From Streptomyces violaceoruber (GTDB lineage: Bacteria > Actinomycetota > Actinomycetes > Streptomycetales > Streptomycetaceae), in NCBI RefSeq assembly GCF_033406955.1, contig NZ_CP137734.1, positions 8,060,001-8,124,000 of the forward strand: 64,000 nucleotides of DNA, in the 5' to 3' direction. The stretch's first letter is position 1, and each line of letters opens with the position of its first letter. Of this stretch, positions 1 through 9,031 are shown piece after piece. The position numbers and the translations under genes were made by a program. The notes beneath the pieces were generated by a model that saw only the letters and a list, made by a program, of their open reading frames with translations, was not told where the DNA came from and searched no databases.

Positions 1-930
1 CGGCCCCAGGTCGCCGCCGCCCTCGACGGGCGGAGTGCCGGTGGTGCCGGTGTGCACGGCGACCTCCCACAGGGAGTAGCCGTAGCCGGTGGCGCGGGCC
101 GTGCCGTGGACGCGGACGTAGCGGCCCGAACCGCTGACGTCGTAGGAGGCCTTGCCCCCGGTGGCGCCCGTGACGCTCTTCAGCGTCTGCCAGCTCTGCC
201 CGTCCGCGGAGGCCTCGATGCGGAAGTCCTTGGCGTAGGCGGCCTCCCAGTTCAGGTCCACCTTGCACAGGTCCTGCACGGCGCCCAGGTCGACCCGCAC
301 CCACTGCGGGTCGGAGGCCTGGCTGGACCAGCGGGTGCCGGTGTCGCCGTCGAAGGCCGCGGTGGCCGGTGTTCCGGCGTTCTCGACGGAGGAGGCGGTG
401 GCGGGCCTGCCCTGCGCGGCGTTGGCGGTGTCGCAGGAGCCGCCCGGGGCGGTGCCGCCGGTGGTGCCGAAGACCTGGAACTCCCACAGCGAGTAGCCCC
501 AGGGGGTGGCCCGGTGGACGCCCTGCATACGGACGTAGCGGCCCTGGCCCGACACGTCGAGGGTGTCGGTGCCGCCGTCGCCGCCGGTGACCGTCTTCGC
601 GTCGGTCCAGGTGCTCCCGTCCTGGGAGAGCTGGATCTTGTAGTCCTTGCCGTAGGCCGCCTCCCAGTCGAGCACGACCCGGGTGACGGAGGCGGTGGCA
701 CCGAGGTCGACCTGGAGCCACTGGTCGTCGCTCGCGGCCGACGACCACCGGGTGGCCGTGTCGCCGTCGACGGCGTTCTGCGACGGCGTGCCGGCGTTCT
801 CGGCCGAGGACGACGTGGCCGTCCGGCCCTGGGAGAGGGGAGTGTCGGCCGCGGTGGCCGTGATCGGAGCGGGGAGGGTGACGAGCGCCGCCGTGGCGAC
901 GAGCGCGACACCCATGGATCTCAGTCTCAT
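1..930 (-). CDS. Secreted protein with two F5/8 type C (discoidin) domains, C-terminus beyond window
   Basis: The frame is open from ATG at 930 to the window edge (310 codons), so the C-terminus is missing. The first 28 or so residues form a signal peptide (basic start, hydrophobic core, Ala-rich end), so the protein is probably secreted. Two tandem repeats of about 135 residues follow, at roughly 30-165 and 170-300. Each carries the discoidin/F5-8C pattern: N-A-x-D-G-D-T-x-T-R-W-S-S, then Q-W-(L/V)-x-V-D-L-G, then W-E-A-A-Y and a final W-E-x-x-V. Such domains usually bind galactose or other glycans at the cell surface or on polymers. A catalytic domain may lie in the missing part; as seen, this is only a binding module. 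The next gene upstream on this strand is the CHAD protein and no operon is evident. Confidence 0.8.
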   Translation of the reverse strand, partial: MRLRSMGVALVATAALVTLPAPITATAADTPLSQGRTATSSSAENAGTPSQNAVDGDTATRWSSAASDDQWLQVDLGATASVTRVVLDWEAAYGKDYKIQLSQDGSTWTDAKTVTGGDGGTDTLDVSGQGRYVRMQGVHRATPWGYSLWEFQVFGTTGGTAPGGSCDTANAAQGRPATASSVENAGTPATAAFDGDTGTRWSSQASDPQWVRVDLGAVQDLCKVDLNWEAAYAKDFRIEASADGQSWQTLKSVTGATGGKASYDVSGSGRYVRVHGTARATGYGYSLWEVAVHTGTTGTPPVEGGGDLGP

Positions 931-967
931 GCGTGAGCTTTCTGCGGGTGCGGACAGGACCGACCAA

Positions 968-983
968 CCGCTGAGCGCAGCGG
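968..983. terminator. Short hairpin between the CHAD gene and the discoidin gene
   Basis: CCGCTG and CAGCGG pair around a 4-base loop in the 123-base gap downstream of the CYTH-CHAD gene. No U-tract follows on either strand, so it is a weak candidate terminator. Confidence 0.25.
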
Positions 984-1053
984 CTTAGTTCAAGGTGTGA
1001 TTTAAGTGGTGAGGCTTCGATCCGGCAAGACTCCGCACAGGAGTTGTCGCCGT

Positions 1054-2586
1054 TCAGTGTTCGAGCGGGGCCCGCAGCGCGGGATCCGACGCCGCCCGCC
1101 ACAGCCCGGGCAGCTCCCGCTGCCGGGCTTCCGCGCCCGCCCGTTCCCGGCCGTGCAGCACCCCCCACGTGAACGCCGACTCGCCCGCCCCGTGGGCGGC
1201 CACCGCCAGCCGGCGCAGGGTGTCCTGGGCGACCACGGCGTCCTGGTGCTCGCCGAGCAACTGCTGCACCGCCTTGGCCTGCTTGCCGAGCCGGGCGACG
1301 GGTTTGCCGAGCGCGGGACGCGCGACCTCGGCCGCGTAGCGCAGCCGCTTGGCCGCCTTGCGCGCCTCGTGCAGCTCCGTCTCCCGGGACCGGCCGGACG
1401 GCCGCGCGAGCGCGAGGTCCATGCGCCCGGCGAGACGGGCGTACTCCTTGAGCACCGCCCGGGCCATCGTCCGGGCCGGCTTCCGCCCGGCCCCGGAGCG
1501 CAGCGGCGGGTGCCGGACCAGCTCGTCCAGCGCGTCCAGGAGGCGCAGATGGCGCGGGCTGCCCAGGGCCATCCGCGTCCGGGACCGCACGTCCTCGTCC
1601 CGGGACACGTCCCACACCCGCAGCCGGGCGGCGACGGGGCCGAGCACCAGCTCGTCGGGGAGCCCGTCCAGCGCGGCGCCGATGCGTTCGCGCAGCACCT
1701 CCTGGTCCCGCGCGGCGCCCAGCTCGCCCGCCAGCCACCGGAGTTCCGCGGCCACGGGATCGGTGACCCGCCGGTCCAGCACCGACCGGTACGAACGCAG
1801 GCAACTGCGCAGCCGGCGGCACGTGACGCGCATCCGGTGCACCGCGTCGGGCAGCTCGCGGCGCACCGCCGGGTCCAGGCCCACCAGGACGCCGACCTGC
1901 TCGCGCAGGTAGGAGAGCACGTACGAACCGGAGGAGCCGGCGACCACTCCGTCGGGCGTCCGGGGCACGCCCGCGCCACCCACGCCGGTGTCCCGCAGCG
2001 CCCGGGCGAGCTTCGACGGACTGTCGGACCGGACGATCCCCTTCTTGCGGAGCTTCTTCTCCACGGCGTCGAGCAGTCCGGCATGGACGCCCTCGGCGAG
2101 TTCGACCTCCAGCTCGCCCCACTCGCCGCGCCCGCCGCCCGCCGCCGTCGCGTCCGCCCGCACCTCGTCGAGGCTCAGCTCGGCCAGCACCCCGCCCTCG
2201 GCGTCGTGCAGCCGCCGCACGGCCCGGGTGGACCGGATCCGCACCACCGGACGCAGCGGGGCGCCCCGCGTGCGGGACAGCACCAGCTCGCGCAGCGCCG
2301 CGGGCACGTCGTCCGACAGCGGGGCCCACACCTCCTCGCGGGTGTCCCCGGTGAGCGGCAGCTTCAGGTGCCAGCCCGCGTCGGGGCCGCCCGTACGGCG
2401 GCGCAGGGTGGCCGAGGACCCGGCGAGCCGCAGATCCACCGTGTCGTGGTACACGGCGTCGAGCTCCTCGGGCCCGGCCGCGGTGACCGACGCGACGGGT
2501 CCGACGCCGGTGAGGTCAGGCAGCCCGGCGAGGCCACCGGCGGGCGGCTCGTACTTCCGTTCCGTCTCGCGCTTCGACTGGGTCAT
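1054..2586 (-). CDS. CYTH and CHAD domain-containing protein
   Basis: This 510-residue protein has an N-terminal CYTH (triphosphate tunnel) domain with the signature E-T-E-R-K-Y at residues 7-12, matching the ExExK motif, followed by Arg/Lys- and Glu-rich strands to about residue 200. The rest (about 215-500) is a CHAD domain: an alpha-helical region with conserved His-Arg/Lys pairs, such as H-R-M-R-V and H-E-A-R-K-A-A-K-R-L-R-Y. CYTH domains bind or hydrolyse triphosphates and CHAD domains bind polyphosphate, so a role in inorganic polyphosphate or triphosphate metabolism is the usual inference. The substrate is not shown by the sequence. It is cytoplasmic, with no signal or membrane segments. 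The ATG at 2586 puts the CYTH motif at the very N-terminus, as usual for the family. Confidence 0.88.
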   Translation of the reverse strand: MTQSKRETERKYEPPAGGLAGLPDLTGVGPVASVTAAGPEELDAVYHDTVDLRLAGSSATLRRRTGGPDAGWHLKLPLTGDTREEVWAPLSDDVPAALRELVLSRTRGAPLRPVVRIRSTRAVRRLHDAEGGVLAELSLDEVRADATAAGGGRGEWGELEVELAEGVHAGLLDAVEKKLRKKGIVRSDSPSKLARALRDTGVGGAGVPRTPDGVVAGSSGSYVLSYLREQVGVLVGLDPAVRRELPDAVHRMRVTCRRLRSCLRSYRSVLDRRVTDPVAAELRWLAGELGAARDQEVLRERIGAALDGLPDELVLGPVAARLRVWDVSRDEDVRSRTRMALGSPRHLRLLDALDELVRHPPLRSGAGRKPARTMARAVLKEYARLAGRMDLALARPSGRSRETELHEARKAAKRLRYAAEVARPALGKPVARLGKQAKAVQQLLGEHQDAVVAQDTLRRLAVAAHGAGESAFTWGVLHGRERAGAEARQRELPGLWRAASDPALRAPLEH

Positions 2587-2614
2587 GTTGAGGTTCTCGA
2601 CACGATCCGCCGGA

Positions 2615-3751
2615 TCAAACCCCGTTCGCCACGACCCAGGGGCGCGGATCGGTGTAGTACCCGTCGAGGATGACCTCGAAATGCAGGTGCGGGCCGGTCG
2701 ACAGGCCGGTGGAGCCGACCCGTCCGATCGGAGCCCCGGCCTCCACGGTCTGCCCCACCGACGTCTCCAGGGCGGAGAGGTGGCTGTAGGTCGTCTCCAC
2801 CCGCTTGCCCTGGATGGTCCCGTGGTCGATCACGATGCGGTTGCCGTACGCGCTGGTGAGCGCGGCGAACACGACGCGGCCCCGCCGTGCCGCCACGACC
2901 TGCGCGCCCTGCGGCGCGGCGAAGTCCACGCCGGTGTGCAGCTTGGTCACCCCGGTCAGCGGGTGCTGCCGCGACCCGAAGGGCGAGGTGATGGTGAGCG
3001 GGCTCACCGGCGCGGTCAGCAGGGCACCGGCCGGCCCGCCCGAGCCGTCGGCGGAGTCCTCCCGGTCCAGCGCCTCGTACCGCGGCACCAGGGCCTGGAC
3101 CTCGGCGAGGTACGTCTTGGCCGCCGCGGGTACCCGCCCCGCCCCGGTCACGGCGTCCGGCCCCACGGCGTACGCCGCGAGGGTCAGCTCCACGAGGTCG
3201 CCGTTGACCCGCCCCTCGGTGCGCAGCCCGGTCACCTTCTCGGCCAGCGAACAGTCCCGCCGGCCCAGCGCCATGATGGCGTCCGCCGGATCGCGGGGCG
3301 AGGCGTGCCCGTTGCCGTCGTCGTCCTTGCCCCAGGCCCGCCACTCGCTGTCGGTGAACGCGGCGATGCCCTTCTGGCCCGAGAGGTCGTCCGAGTCGTC
3401 GCTCCAGCCCGAGAGCTGGTCGATCTGCGCGGCGAGCACCGACGGCTCCAGGACGGTGCAGGCCGAGGCGGCCTTGCGCAGCCACGGGACGTAGGAGGGG
3501 TCGATGTCGGCCGCGGTCGACGCCTTGGCGTCCGGGTCGTCGGGCCACGGGTCCGGCAGCCCGCCCAGCGCGAGGAAGGCGGCCACACCGGTGACGGTCA
3601 CGAGAGCCGGCAGCAGCAACAGGGTGACGGGGCCCGGTCCGCGGCGCTTTCGCCCGGGGCCGCGCTCGGAGCCTTCCGCCCGCTCCGGTTCCTGCCGTGG
3701 GTCGTCCGTGTCGTCGGCCGTCGGCGCCACGGTCAGCCGCTCGTCGTTCAT
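2615..3751 (-). CDS. Membrane-anchored M23 family metallopeptidase
   Basis: The protein has 378 residues from the ATG at 3751, with an acidic cytoplasmic N-terminus, an Arg/Lys-rich stretch, then one hydrophobic segment (about residues 40-65) that anchors it with the rest outside. The C-terminal 110 residues are a peptidase M23 (LytM-like) domain: H-T-G-V-D-F near residue 272 supplies the first zinc His and Asp, and H-L-H-F-E near 355 supplies the HxH pair. The core between holds the usual G-N-R-I-V-I-D-H-G and Y-S-H-L elements. M23 enzymes cut peptide cross-bridges in peptidoglycan, and all catalytic ligands are present. The middle region (about 75-190), with a C-x(~60)-C pair and A-x-D-A-I-M-A-L-G, resembles lytic-transglycosylase-like modules seen in related Streptomyces proteins, but I cannot assign it. 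The frame also allows a start at 3853, which adds 34 residues with no domain. Confidence 0.82.
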   Translation of the reverse strand: MNDERLTVAPTADDTDDPRQEPERAEGSERGPGRKRRGPGPVTLLLLPALVTVTGVAAFLALGGLPDPWPDDPDAKASTAADIDPSYVPWLRKAASACTVLEPSVLAAQIDQLSGWSDDSDDLSGQKGIAAFTDSEWRAWGKDDDGNGHASPRDPADAIMALGRRDCSLAEKVTGLRTEGRVNGDLVELTLAAYAVGPDAVTGAGRVPAAAKTYLAEVQALVPRYEALDREDSADGSGGPAGALLTAPVSPLTITSPFGSRQHPLTGVTKLHTGVDFAAPQGAQVVAARRGRVVFAALTSAYGNRIVIDHGTIQGKRVETTYSHLSALETSVGQTVEAGAPIGRVGSTGLSTGPHLHFEVILDGYYTDPRPWVVANGV

Positions 3752-3858
3752 CTGGCCGCTCGCCGGGACGTGTTGCTCACCAGGCGACGCTATCGCCACC
3801 CCTGTGCCGGCGTCACGAGCCGCCGAGGCAGAAGGAGATGCCCGAACGGGCACCCGTG

Positions 3859-6490
3859 TCAGGGCGGCGAGGGCCGGACGGCGAGGACCGCGATGTCGTC
3901 CGCGCTGTCCGCCCCCAGGCCGATCAGCAGCTCGTCGCAGAACGTGTCGAGGGGCTCGCGGGCCAGGTCGGCGGCGTGCCGGCGCAGCCGGTCGAGGGCC
4001 TCGTCGAGGGCTTCGTCGCGGCGCTCGACGAGGCCGTCCGTGTACAGCAGCAGTGTCGAGTGGGCCGGCAGCGCGTCACGGGCCGTGCCGCGGGAGGCGT
4101 CGGGGTCCATGCCGAGCAGCAGGCCGGCACCGCCGTCGAGGTAGCGGGTCCGGCCGTCCCGGGTGGTGAGCAGCGGCGGCAGATGGCCCGCGGAGGAGTG
4201 CGTCAGCTCCCAGGGGCCCTCCGGGGGACCCTTGATCAGGCCGTAGACGCAGGTGCCGGTCGCCTCTCGATGGAGACTGTGGTTCGCCAGGTCCAGCCGG
4301 CGCAGCACCTCCGCGGGCGGCTCCTCGCGGTCCACCGCGATGCCGCGCAGCATGCTGCGCAACTGGCTCATCGCGATGGCCGCGTCGAGGTCGTGCCCCG
4401 TGACGTCGCCGATGACCAGCGCGGTGTTCCCGCCGGGCAGGACGAAGCTGTCGTACCAGTCCCCGCCGACCTGCGCGGTGGTCGAGGAGGCGGCGTACCG
4501 GGCGGCCAGACGCAGGCCCTCGACCTTCGGCAGCACCGGCAGCAGCGAGCGCTGGAGCCGTTCGGCGATGGAGCGGGTGTCCTGGTACAGACGGGCGTTG
4601 TCCACCCCGAGCGCGAGGCTGTGCACCAGGTCGTCGACCAGCGTCAGATCCTCCTCCGTGAACGGCCGTCCGCGGGGCGCGCGGGCGAGGGTCAGGGCAC
4701 CGAAGATCTTGCGGCGGGCCCGCAGCGGGGCGACGACGGCGCTGCCCGCCCCCAACTCCCGGAACAGGCCGGCATAGGCCCGGTCCAGCGCGCTCCCGGT
4801 CTGCCCCGGCTGCGGGGCGCCGGTGAGCAGGAGGGGCCCGGCGCCGCGCAGCACCCGGGCCAGCGGGCCGCGCGACTCCTCGGAGACCCCGGGGAGCAGG
4901 CCCTCGTACGCCCCCGGGCGCAGGGCCCGGGGATCGCGGTGGACGACACACGCCCGGTCCACCCGGGCGTCGGCGGTGAACAGGTCCACCACGCACCAGT
5001 CGGCCAGCCCGCGTCAGCAGGCGGCCGGCGCGCTGGAGGCCCTCGTCCAGCTCCAGGGTGTTGTTGAGCTGCGCCCCCAGTTCGGCCAGGAGGGTGAGCC
5101 GGTCCAGCGCCGACATACCGCCCCGGGCACCGGGCGTCCCGGCCCCCGCCGGCGGCACGGTGGGCGACCGGCCCCCGTCGGGCTCCCCGACCGCCGCCTT
5201 CCGGATCCTGCCGGGAGTCCTCGGCCCGTCGAGGAACGTCGTCGCCCTCGGGACGAGCTGTGCGACGAAGACGGTGCGGCCGTCGGCCGTCTCCTGCGTC
5301 TGGATGTACAGCCGCACCGGAATGAGCCGGCCGTCACGGTGCAGCGCCGGAAGCGGCACCGAGCGCCCCACGATGCGGGTGCGGCCGGTGAGCAGCATCG
5401 AGGTGAACGCCGCCGTGTGCCGCTCGCGCAGGTGCTCGGGGACGAGGGTGGTGAGACGGCGTCCGACGAGCTGGTCCGGGTCCCAGCCCAGCAGGTCCGC
5501 CGCGGCCCCGTTGGTCGCCACGATCCGGTTGCCCTCGTCGGCGGCGACGGTCGGCATCCTGCTGGCCCGCACCTGGCCGACGTCCCACGGGACGAGCTCG
5601 GCGGAGCTGACCTCGGGCGCGCGGGGGACCACGGTCCACGCGGTGGGCCGGTCCCCGGCCAGCTGCCCGGCGATCTCGTCGAAGAGCCAGTTCTGGAAGG
5701 CCCGGCCGCGGGGCAGGGCCGGAAGCGTGAGCAGCCGTTCCTCCCCGGCCCGGGCCTCGGCCAGGTCCAGTACGCGGCGCAGCGCCCGCACCGCCGGCAG
5801 GGCGTCGGCCGACAGCGGGAGGGGCAGGGTGCGCAGACCGGACTCGGAGGCAGGTCCCGCCGGCGCGGCCGACACACCGGCGCTGATCACGTTGTTGACG
5901 TCGTTGGCCGCGACGAGGTCCTCGGGCGGCACCCCGAGGAGGTCTCCCGCGGACGCGGCGAGGGTCAGCTCGCGCAGCACCGCGTGCCGGTGCTGCCGGC
6001 ACGCGGACTCCAGGGCGGTCGGCATGTCGACCAGCGTCACGGTCCGTTCGGCGGGCCGCGGCGGCACGGCGGTCTCCCACCCGGCGGACGGCGGCGCCGG
6101 ACCGTCGTGCCACAGCTCGAACCACACCGTCTTGCCCCCGTCGCCGCCGTCCGCCCCGAACCGCGAGGCCAGCTGCTCCACCAGTACGAGACCCTGCCCC
6201 GTACCGGCGTACGGCGAGCAGCGCTGCGGTACGAGGCCGCGGCCCGGCCGCCGGTCCCCGACCCCTACGCGCACCCGGCCCTCCAGACGCGCAACGCTCA
6301 CCTCGACCTCGGTGCGCGCGTGCAGCACCGCGTTGGTGACCAGCTCGCTGACCAGGAGCTGGGCCGTGTCCACCAGGTCACGGGCGGCACCGTCCAGCGC
6401 GGTGCGCACGAACCGGCGGGCCGCCGCCGCGCTTGCCGGCCCGTCGGGGAAACGCCGTGACACCGCCGCCGGCGGATCGGGGCAAACCAT
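3859..6490 (-). pseudogene. SpoIIE/RsbU-type PP2C phosphatase with ATPase, PAS and GAF domains, split by a frameshift
   Basis: Two overlapping reading frames together make one typical Streptomyces multidomain phosphatase of about 875 residues. The upstream frame (6490 to about 5010) holds a GHKL/RsbW-type ATPase domain (E-L-V-T-N-A-V-L-H-A N-box; G-T-G-Q-G-L-V-L-V-E-Q-L G-box), a middle region I do not recognise, a PAS domain (E-G-N-R-I-V-A-T-N-G-A-A-A-D-L-L-G-W) and the start of a GAF domain. The downstream frame (about 5010 to 3859) finishes the GAF domain and holds the PP2C domain, with G-G-D-W-Y-D, V-I-G-D-V-T-G-H-D, Y-T-D-G-L-V-E-R-R and a terminal A-D-D-I-A. Removing one base from the GGG of the coding strand at 5008-5010 would join them as R-L-L-T-R-L-A-D-W-C-V-V-D-L. 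Intact relatives control anti-sigma/anti-anti-sigma switches. The start at 6490 (ATG) is preceded by GGGG; GTG at 6511 is possible. A sequencing error is as likely as a real disruption. Confidence 0.75.
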
Positions 6491-6697
6491 GACCCCAGTG
6501 TGTTGCCGCACGGCCCGCCCCGCAGCGCGCGCCGTCGCCGCGCTTCCCGCTCACGGCGACGCTCCTGTCCGCCGGCCGGGTGACGGCACCCGGTGCGAGC
6601 CCGGGGCGGAGCCCGCCGGTGACGGCCGGGTACGGGGGGCTCGTACCGGCCGGGGGACGCGCCGGGTCTGGCAGGCGGCCGATTACTCCGATAGCTT

Positions 6698-6743
6698 GCT
6701 GGTGCGGCCCCGCGTTCTCCCCCGTACGCGGGGCCGCACCAGC
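6698..6743. terminator. Strong terminator stem after the GH4 sugar operon
   Basis: Two 18-base arms (6698-6715 and 6726-6743) are exact reverse complements around a 10-base loop. The stem begins GCTGGTGCGG and is almost all G:C. It lies 17 bases past the GH4 stop codon and before the phosphatase start, so it should end the sugar operon transcript. Confidence 0.85.
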
Positions 6744-6759
6744 ACGGCCGGGCGGCGGC

Positions 6760-8085
6760 TCAGGGGGCGAGTACGCCCCGCAGCCCCGGCTGCAGCCGGT
6801 CCCCGTGAGCCCGGACCATGTCGTCGCACAGCTGCCAGATCTCCTCGACCCGCAAGGTCGCCGCCGTCGCCGGGTCGGCCATCGCCGCGTGCCGGATGTG
6901 CCGCGGGTCGTCCTCCGTCGCCGCCCGCACCACCAGGTCGGTGGTGCTGAGGTAGGCCCGGTTGAGGGCGGCGAGCTGCGGGGGCAGCGCACCGACGCGG
7001 GTGGGCTGGAGGCCCGCGGAGTCGACCAGGCACGGCACCTCGACGGTGCCCCGGGCGGGCAGGTTCTCGATCAGACCGTGGTTCGGCACGTTGCCGTAGA
7101 CCGTGCGGGGCGTGCCGGTCACCATGCTGTGGATGATCTGCGGCGCGTACTCCATGGTGCCCTCGACGGTGAGCGGCGCGCCGCACGCCAGCGCGTCGCG
7201 GGTCCGCTCGTACTCGGCCACGTTCTCGTCCACGATGCCCAGATAGGCACCGACGGGCAGCCGCAGCCGCTCGACCTCGCTGTCGTGGTGCAGGTACCAG
7301 GGCACGTACTCGGAGGAGTGCTCGCTGGTCTCCGTCGGGTAGTGGCCGAGCCGCCGGTACATGTCCATGCGGACCCGGCGCCGCAGCTGCGGGTCCTCGG
7401 CGATCAGCGCGTCCAGGCGCGGGTGGAGATCCTCGCCGCCGTGCTCCAGACGCAGCACCCACGCCTGGTGGTTGACGCCCGCGGCCTGGTAGGTGACCTC
7501 CTCGTAGGGGACCTTCAGCAGCTCGCACAGACCCTGGACCGTCCAGTACACGGAGTGGCACAGTCCCACCACGCGCGTCAGGCCGGTCGCCTCGGCGAGG
7601 TACTGGACGTTCATCGCCATCGGGTTGGTGTAGTTGAGCAGCCAGGCGTCCGGGCAGACCTCGGCGATGTCCTCGCCGAGCGCCTTGAGCAGCGGGAAGG
7701 TGCGCAGGGCGCGGAAGATGCCGCCGACGCCGAGGGTGTCGCCGATGGTCTGGCGCAGCCCGTAGCGGGCCGGGACCTCGAAGTCGGTACGGGTCGCCTC
7801 GCCCATGCCGACCTGCACGATGTTGATGACGAAGTCGGCGCCGGCCAGGGCCTCGCGACGGTCGGCGTGCGCGGTGACGCGCGGCCGGGCGCCGCGTTCG
7901 GCGGCGATGTACTCGGCGGCGGCCCGCGCGGTGGCCAGGCGCTCCGCGTCGATGTCGTGCAGCGCGATGTGCGCGGACTTCAGCTCGTCGAAGGCGAAGA
8001 GGTCGGCGAGCAGACCCTGGGTGAAGACGACGCTGCCGGCTCCGACGAAGGTGATCTTGGGTGCGGACGGGTGGGCGGTGCTCAT
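6760..8085 (-). CDS. Family 4 glycoside hydrolase (alpha-galactosidase-like, NAD- and metal-dependent)
   Basis: A 441-residue cytoplasmic enzyme. The N-terminus has a Rossmann motif K-I-T-F-V-G-A-G-S-V-V-F-T for NAD+. Diagnostic GH4 features follow: N-Y-T-N-P-M-A-M-N, then G-L-C-H-S-V (the Cys binds the divalent metal), G-V-N-H-Q-A-W (metal His) and a Tyr/Arg-rich C-terminal half. GH4 enzymes cleave glycosides by oxidising the sugar at C3 and then eliminating the aglycone, using NAD+ and usually Mn2+. The C-H-S form of the metal motif is typical of MelA-like alpha-galactosidases rather than phospho-glucosidases. It is the last gene of a run with GH114-like, binding-protein and permease genes, so the imported sugar may be a galactose- or galactosamine-containing oligosaccharide. 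Anomer and sugar are inference. Confidence 0.87.
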   Translation of the reverse strand: MSTAHPSAPKITFVGAGSVVFTQGLLADLFAFDELKSAHIALHDIDAERLATARAAAEYIAAERGARPRVTAHADRREALAGADFVINIVQVGMGEATRTDFEVPARYGLRQTIGDTLGVGGIFRALRTFPLLKALGEDIAEVCPDAWLLNYTNPMAMNVQYLAEATGLTRVVGLCHSVYWTVQGLCELLKVPYEEVTYQAAGVNHQAWVLRLEHGGEDLHPRLDALIAEDPQLRRRVRMDMYRRLGHYPTETSEHSSEYVPWYLHHDSEVERLRLPVGAYLGIVDENVAEYERTRDALACGAPLTVEGTMEYAPQIIHSMVTGTPRTVYGNVPNHGLIENLPARGTVEVPCLVDSAGLQPTRVGALPPQLAALNRAYLSTTDLVVRAATEDDPRHIRHAAMADPATAATLRVEEIWQLCDDMVRAHGDRLQPGLRGVLAP

Positions 8086-8131
8086 GCGGGGTTCTTTCCG
8101 TTGCGGGTGGCGGCGGACGGAGGGCGGGTGG

Positions 8132-9031
8132 TCAGCCCTTGAGTCCGCTGGAGGTGATCGACTGGATGAAGGTCTTCTGCGCGCCGAGGAAGGCGAGCAG
8201 GACCGGCAGCACGGTGATGACGTTGCCCGCCATCACGGCCGCCCACTGGGTGTGGTGCTGCCCCTGGAACGTCGTCAGGCCCAGTTGCAGCGTGTACTGC
8301 GTGTCGTGGTTGATGGCGATCAGCGGCCAGGTCAGGTCGTTCCACGTGGTCAGGAAGGTCAGCACGGCCACCGTGGCCAGCGCCGGACGGGACAGCGGCA
8401 GCACGATCCGCCACAGCACCCGCAGCCGGGAGCAGCCGTCGATCCAGGCGGCCTCCTCCAGCTCCCTGGGCAGCGAGAGGAAGAACTGCCGCAGCAGGAA
8501 CACCGCGAACGGCGTGACCAGCGACGGCACGATCAGCGCGCCCAGGGTGTCGATGAGGCCGAGCTTCTTCATCACCAGGAACGTCGGGATCATGGTCAGC
8601 TGGAACGGCACCGCCATGGTGGCCAGCATCAGCCCCATCAGCACCCGGGAACCCGCGAACCGCATCCGGGCGAACGCGTACCCGGCGAGCGACCCGAAGA
8701 CCAGGTTCGCGGCGACGGTGACGGCGGAGACGATCAGCGAGTTGACGAACCAGCGGGGGAACATCGCGTTGCCCAGCACGTACCGGTAGCCGCCGAGGTC
8801 GATGCCGGACGGCCACAGCGCCGGCGGGAACCGGTTGATCTCCGCGTTGCTCATCACGGAGCTGAGCACCAGCCAGACCAGCGGCACGGCGAAGACGAGG
8901 GCGAGCGGCGCCAGCAGCAGGTGCCAGGGGCTGAACGGGAGCCGCGGGCGGCGCCGTTCACCGGCGGCGGGCGCCTTCGCGAGGTCGTGGGCGCCGGCGG
9001 CGGTGTCGGGCCGGGCGGAGGTCGCCGTCAT
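8132..9031 (-). CDS. ABC sugar transporter permease, MalG type
   Basis: This 299-residue inner-membrane permease has six hydrophobic segments and the EAA loop E-L-E-E-A-A-W-I-D-G-C-S near residue 200, which contacts the ATPase. It ends L-K-G, as MalG-type proteins of Streptomyces do. Its ATG overlaps the stop of the preceding permease by four bases (ATGA), so the two are translationally coupled. No ATPase gene is in the operon; Streptomyces carbohydrate importers commonly share one MsiK ATPase, which probably serves here. Confidence 0.9.
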   Translation of the reverse strand: MTATSARPDTAAGAHDLAKAPAAGERRRPRLPFSPWHLLLAPLALVFAVPLVWLVLSSVMSNAEINRFPPALWPSGIDLGGYRYVLGNAMFPRWFVNSLIVSAVTVAANLVFGSLAGYAFARMRFAGSRVLMGLMLATMAVPFQLTMIPTFLVMKKLGLIDTLGALIVPSLVTPFAVFLLRQFFLSLPRELEEAAWIDGCSRLRVLWRIVLPLSRPALATVAVLTFLTTWNDLTWPLIAINHDTQYTLQLGLTTFQGQHHTQWAAVMAGNVITVLPVLLAFLGAQKTFIQSITSSGLKG

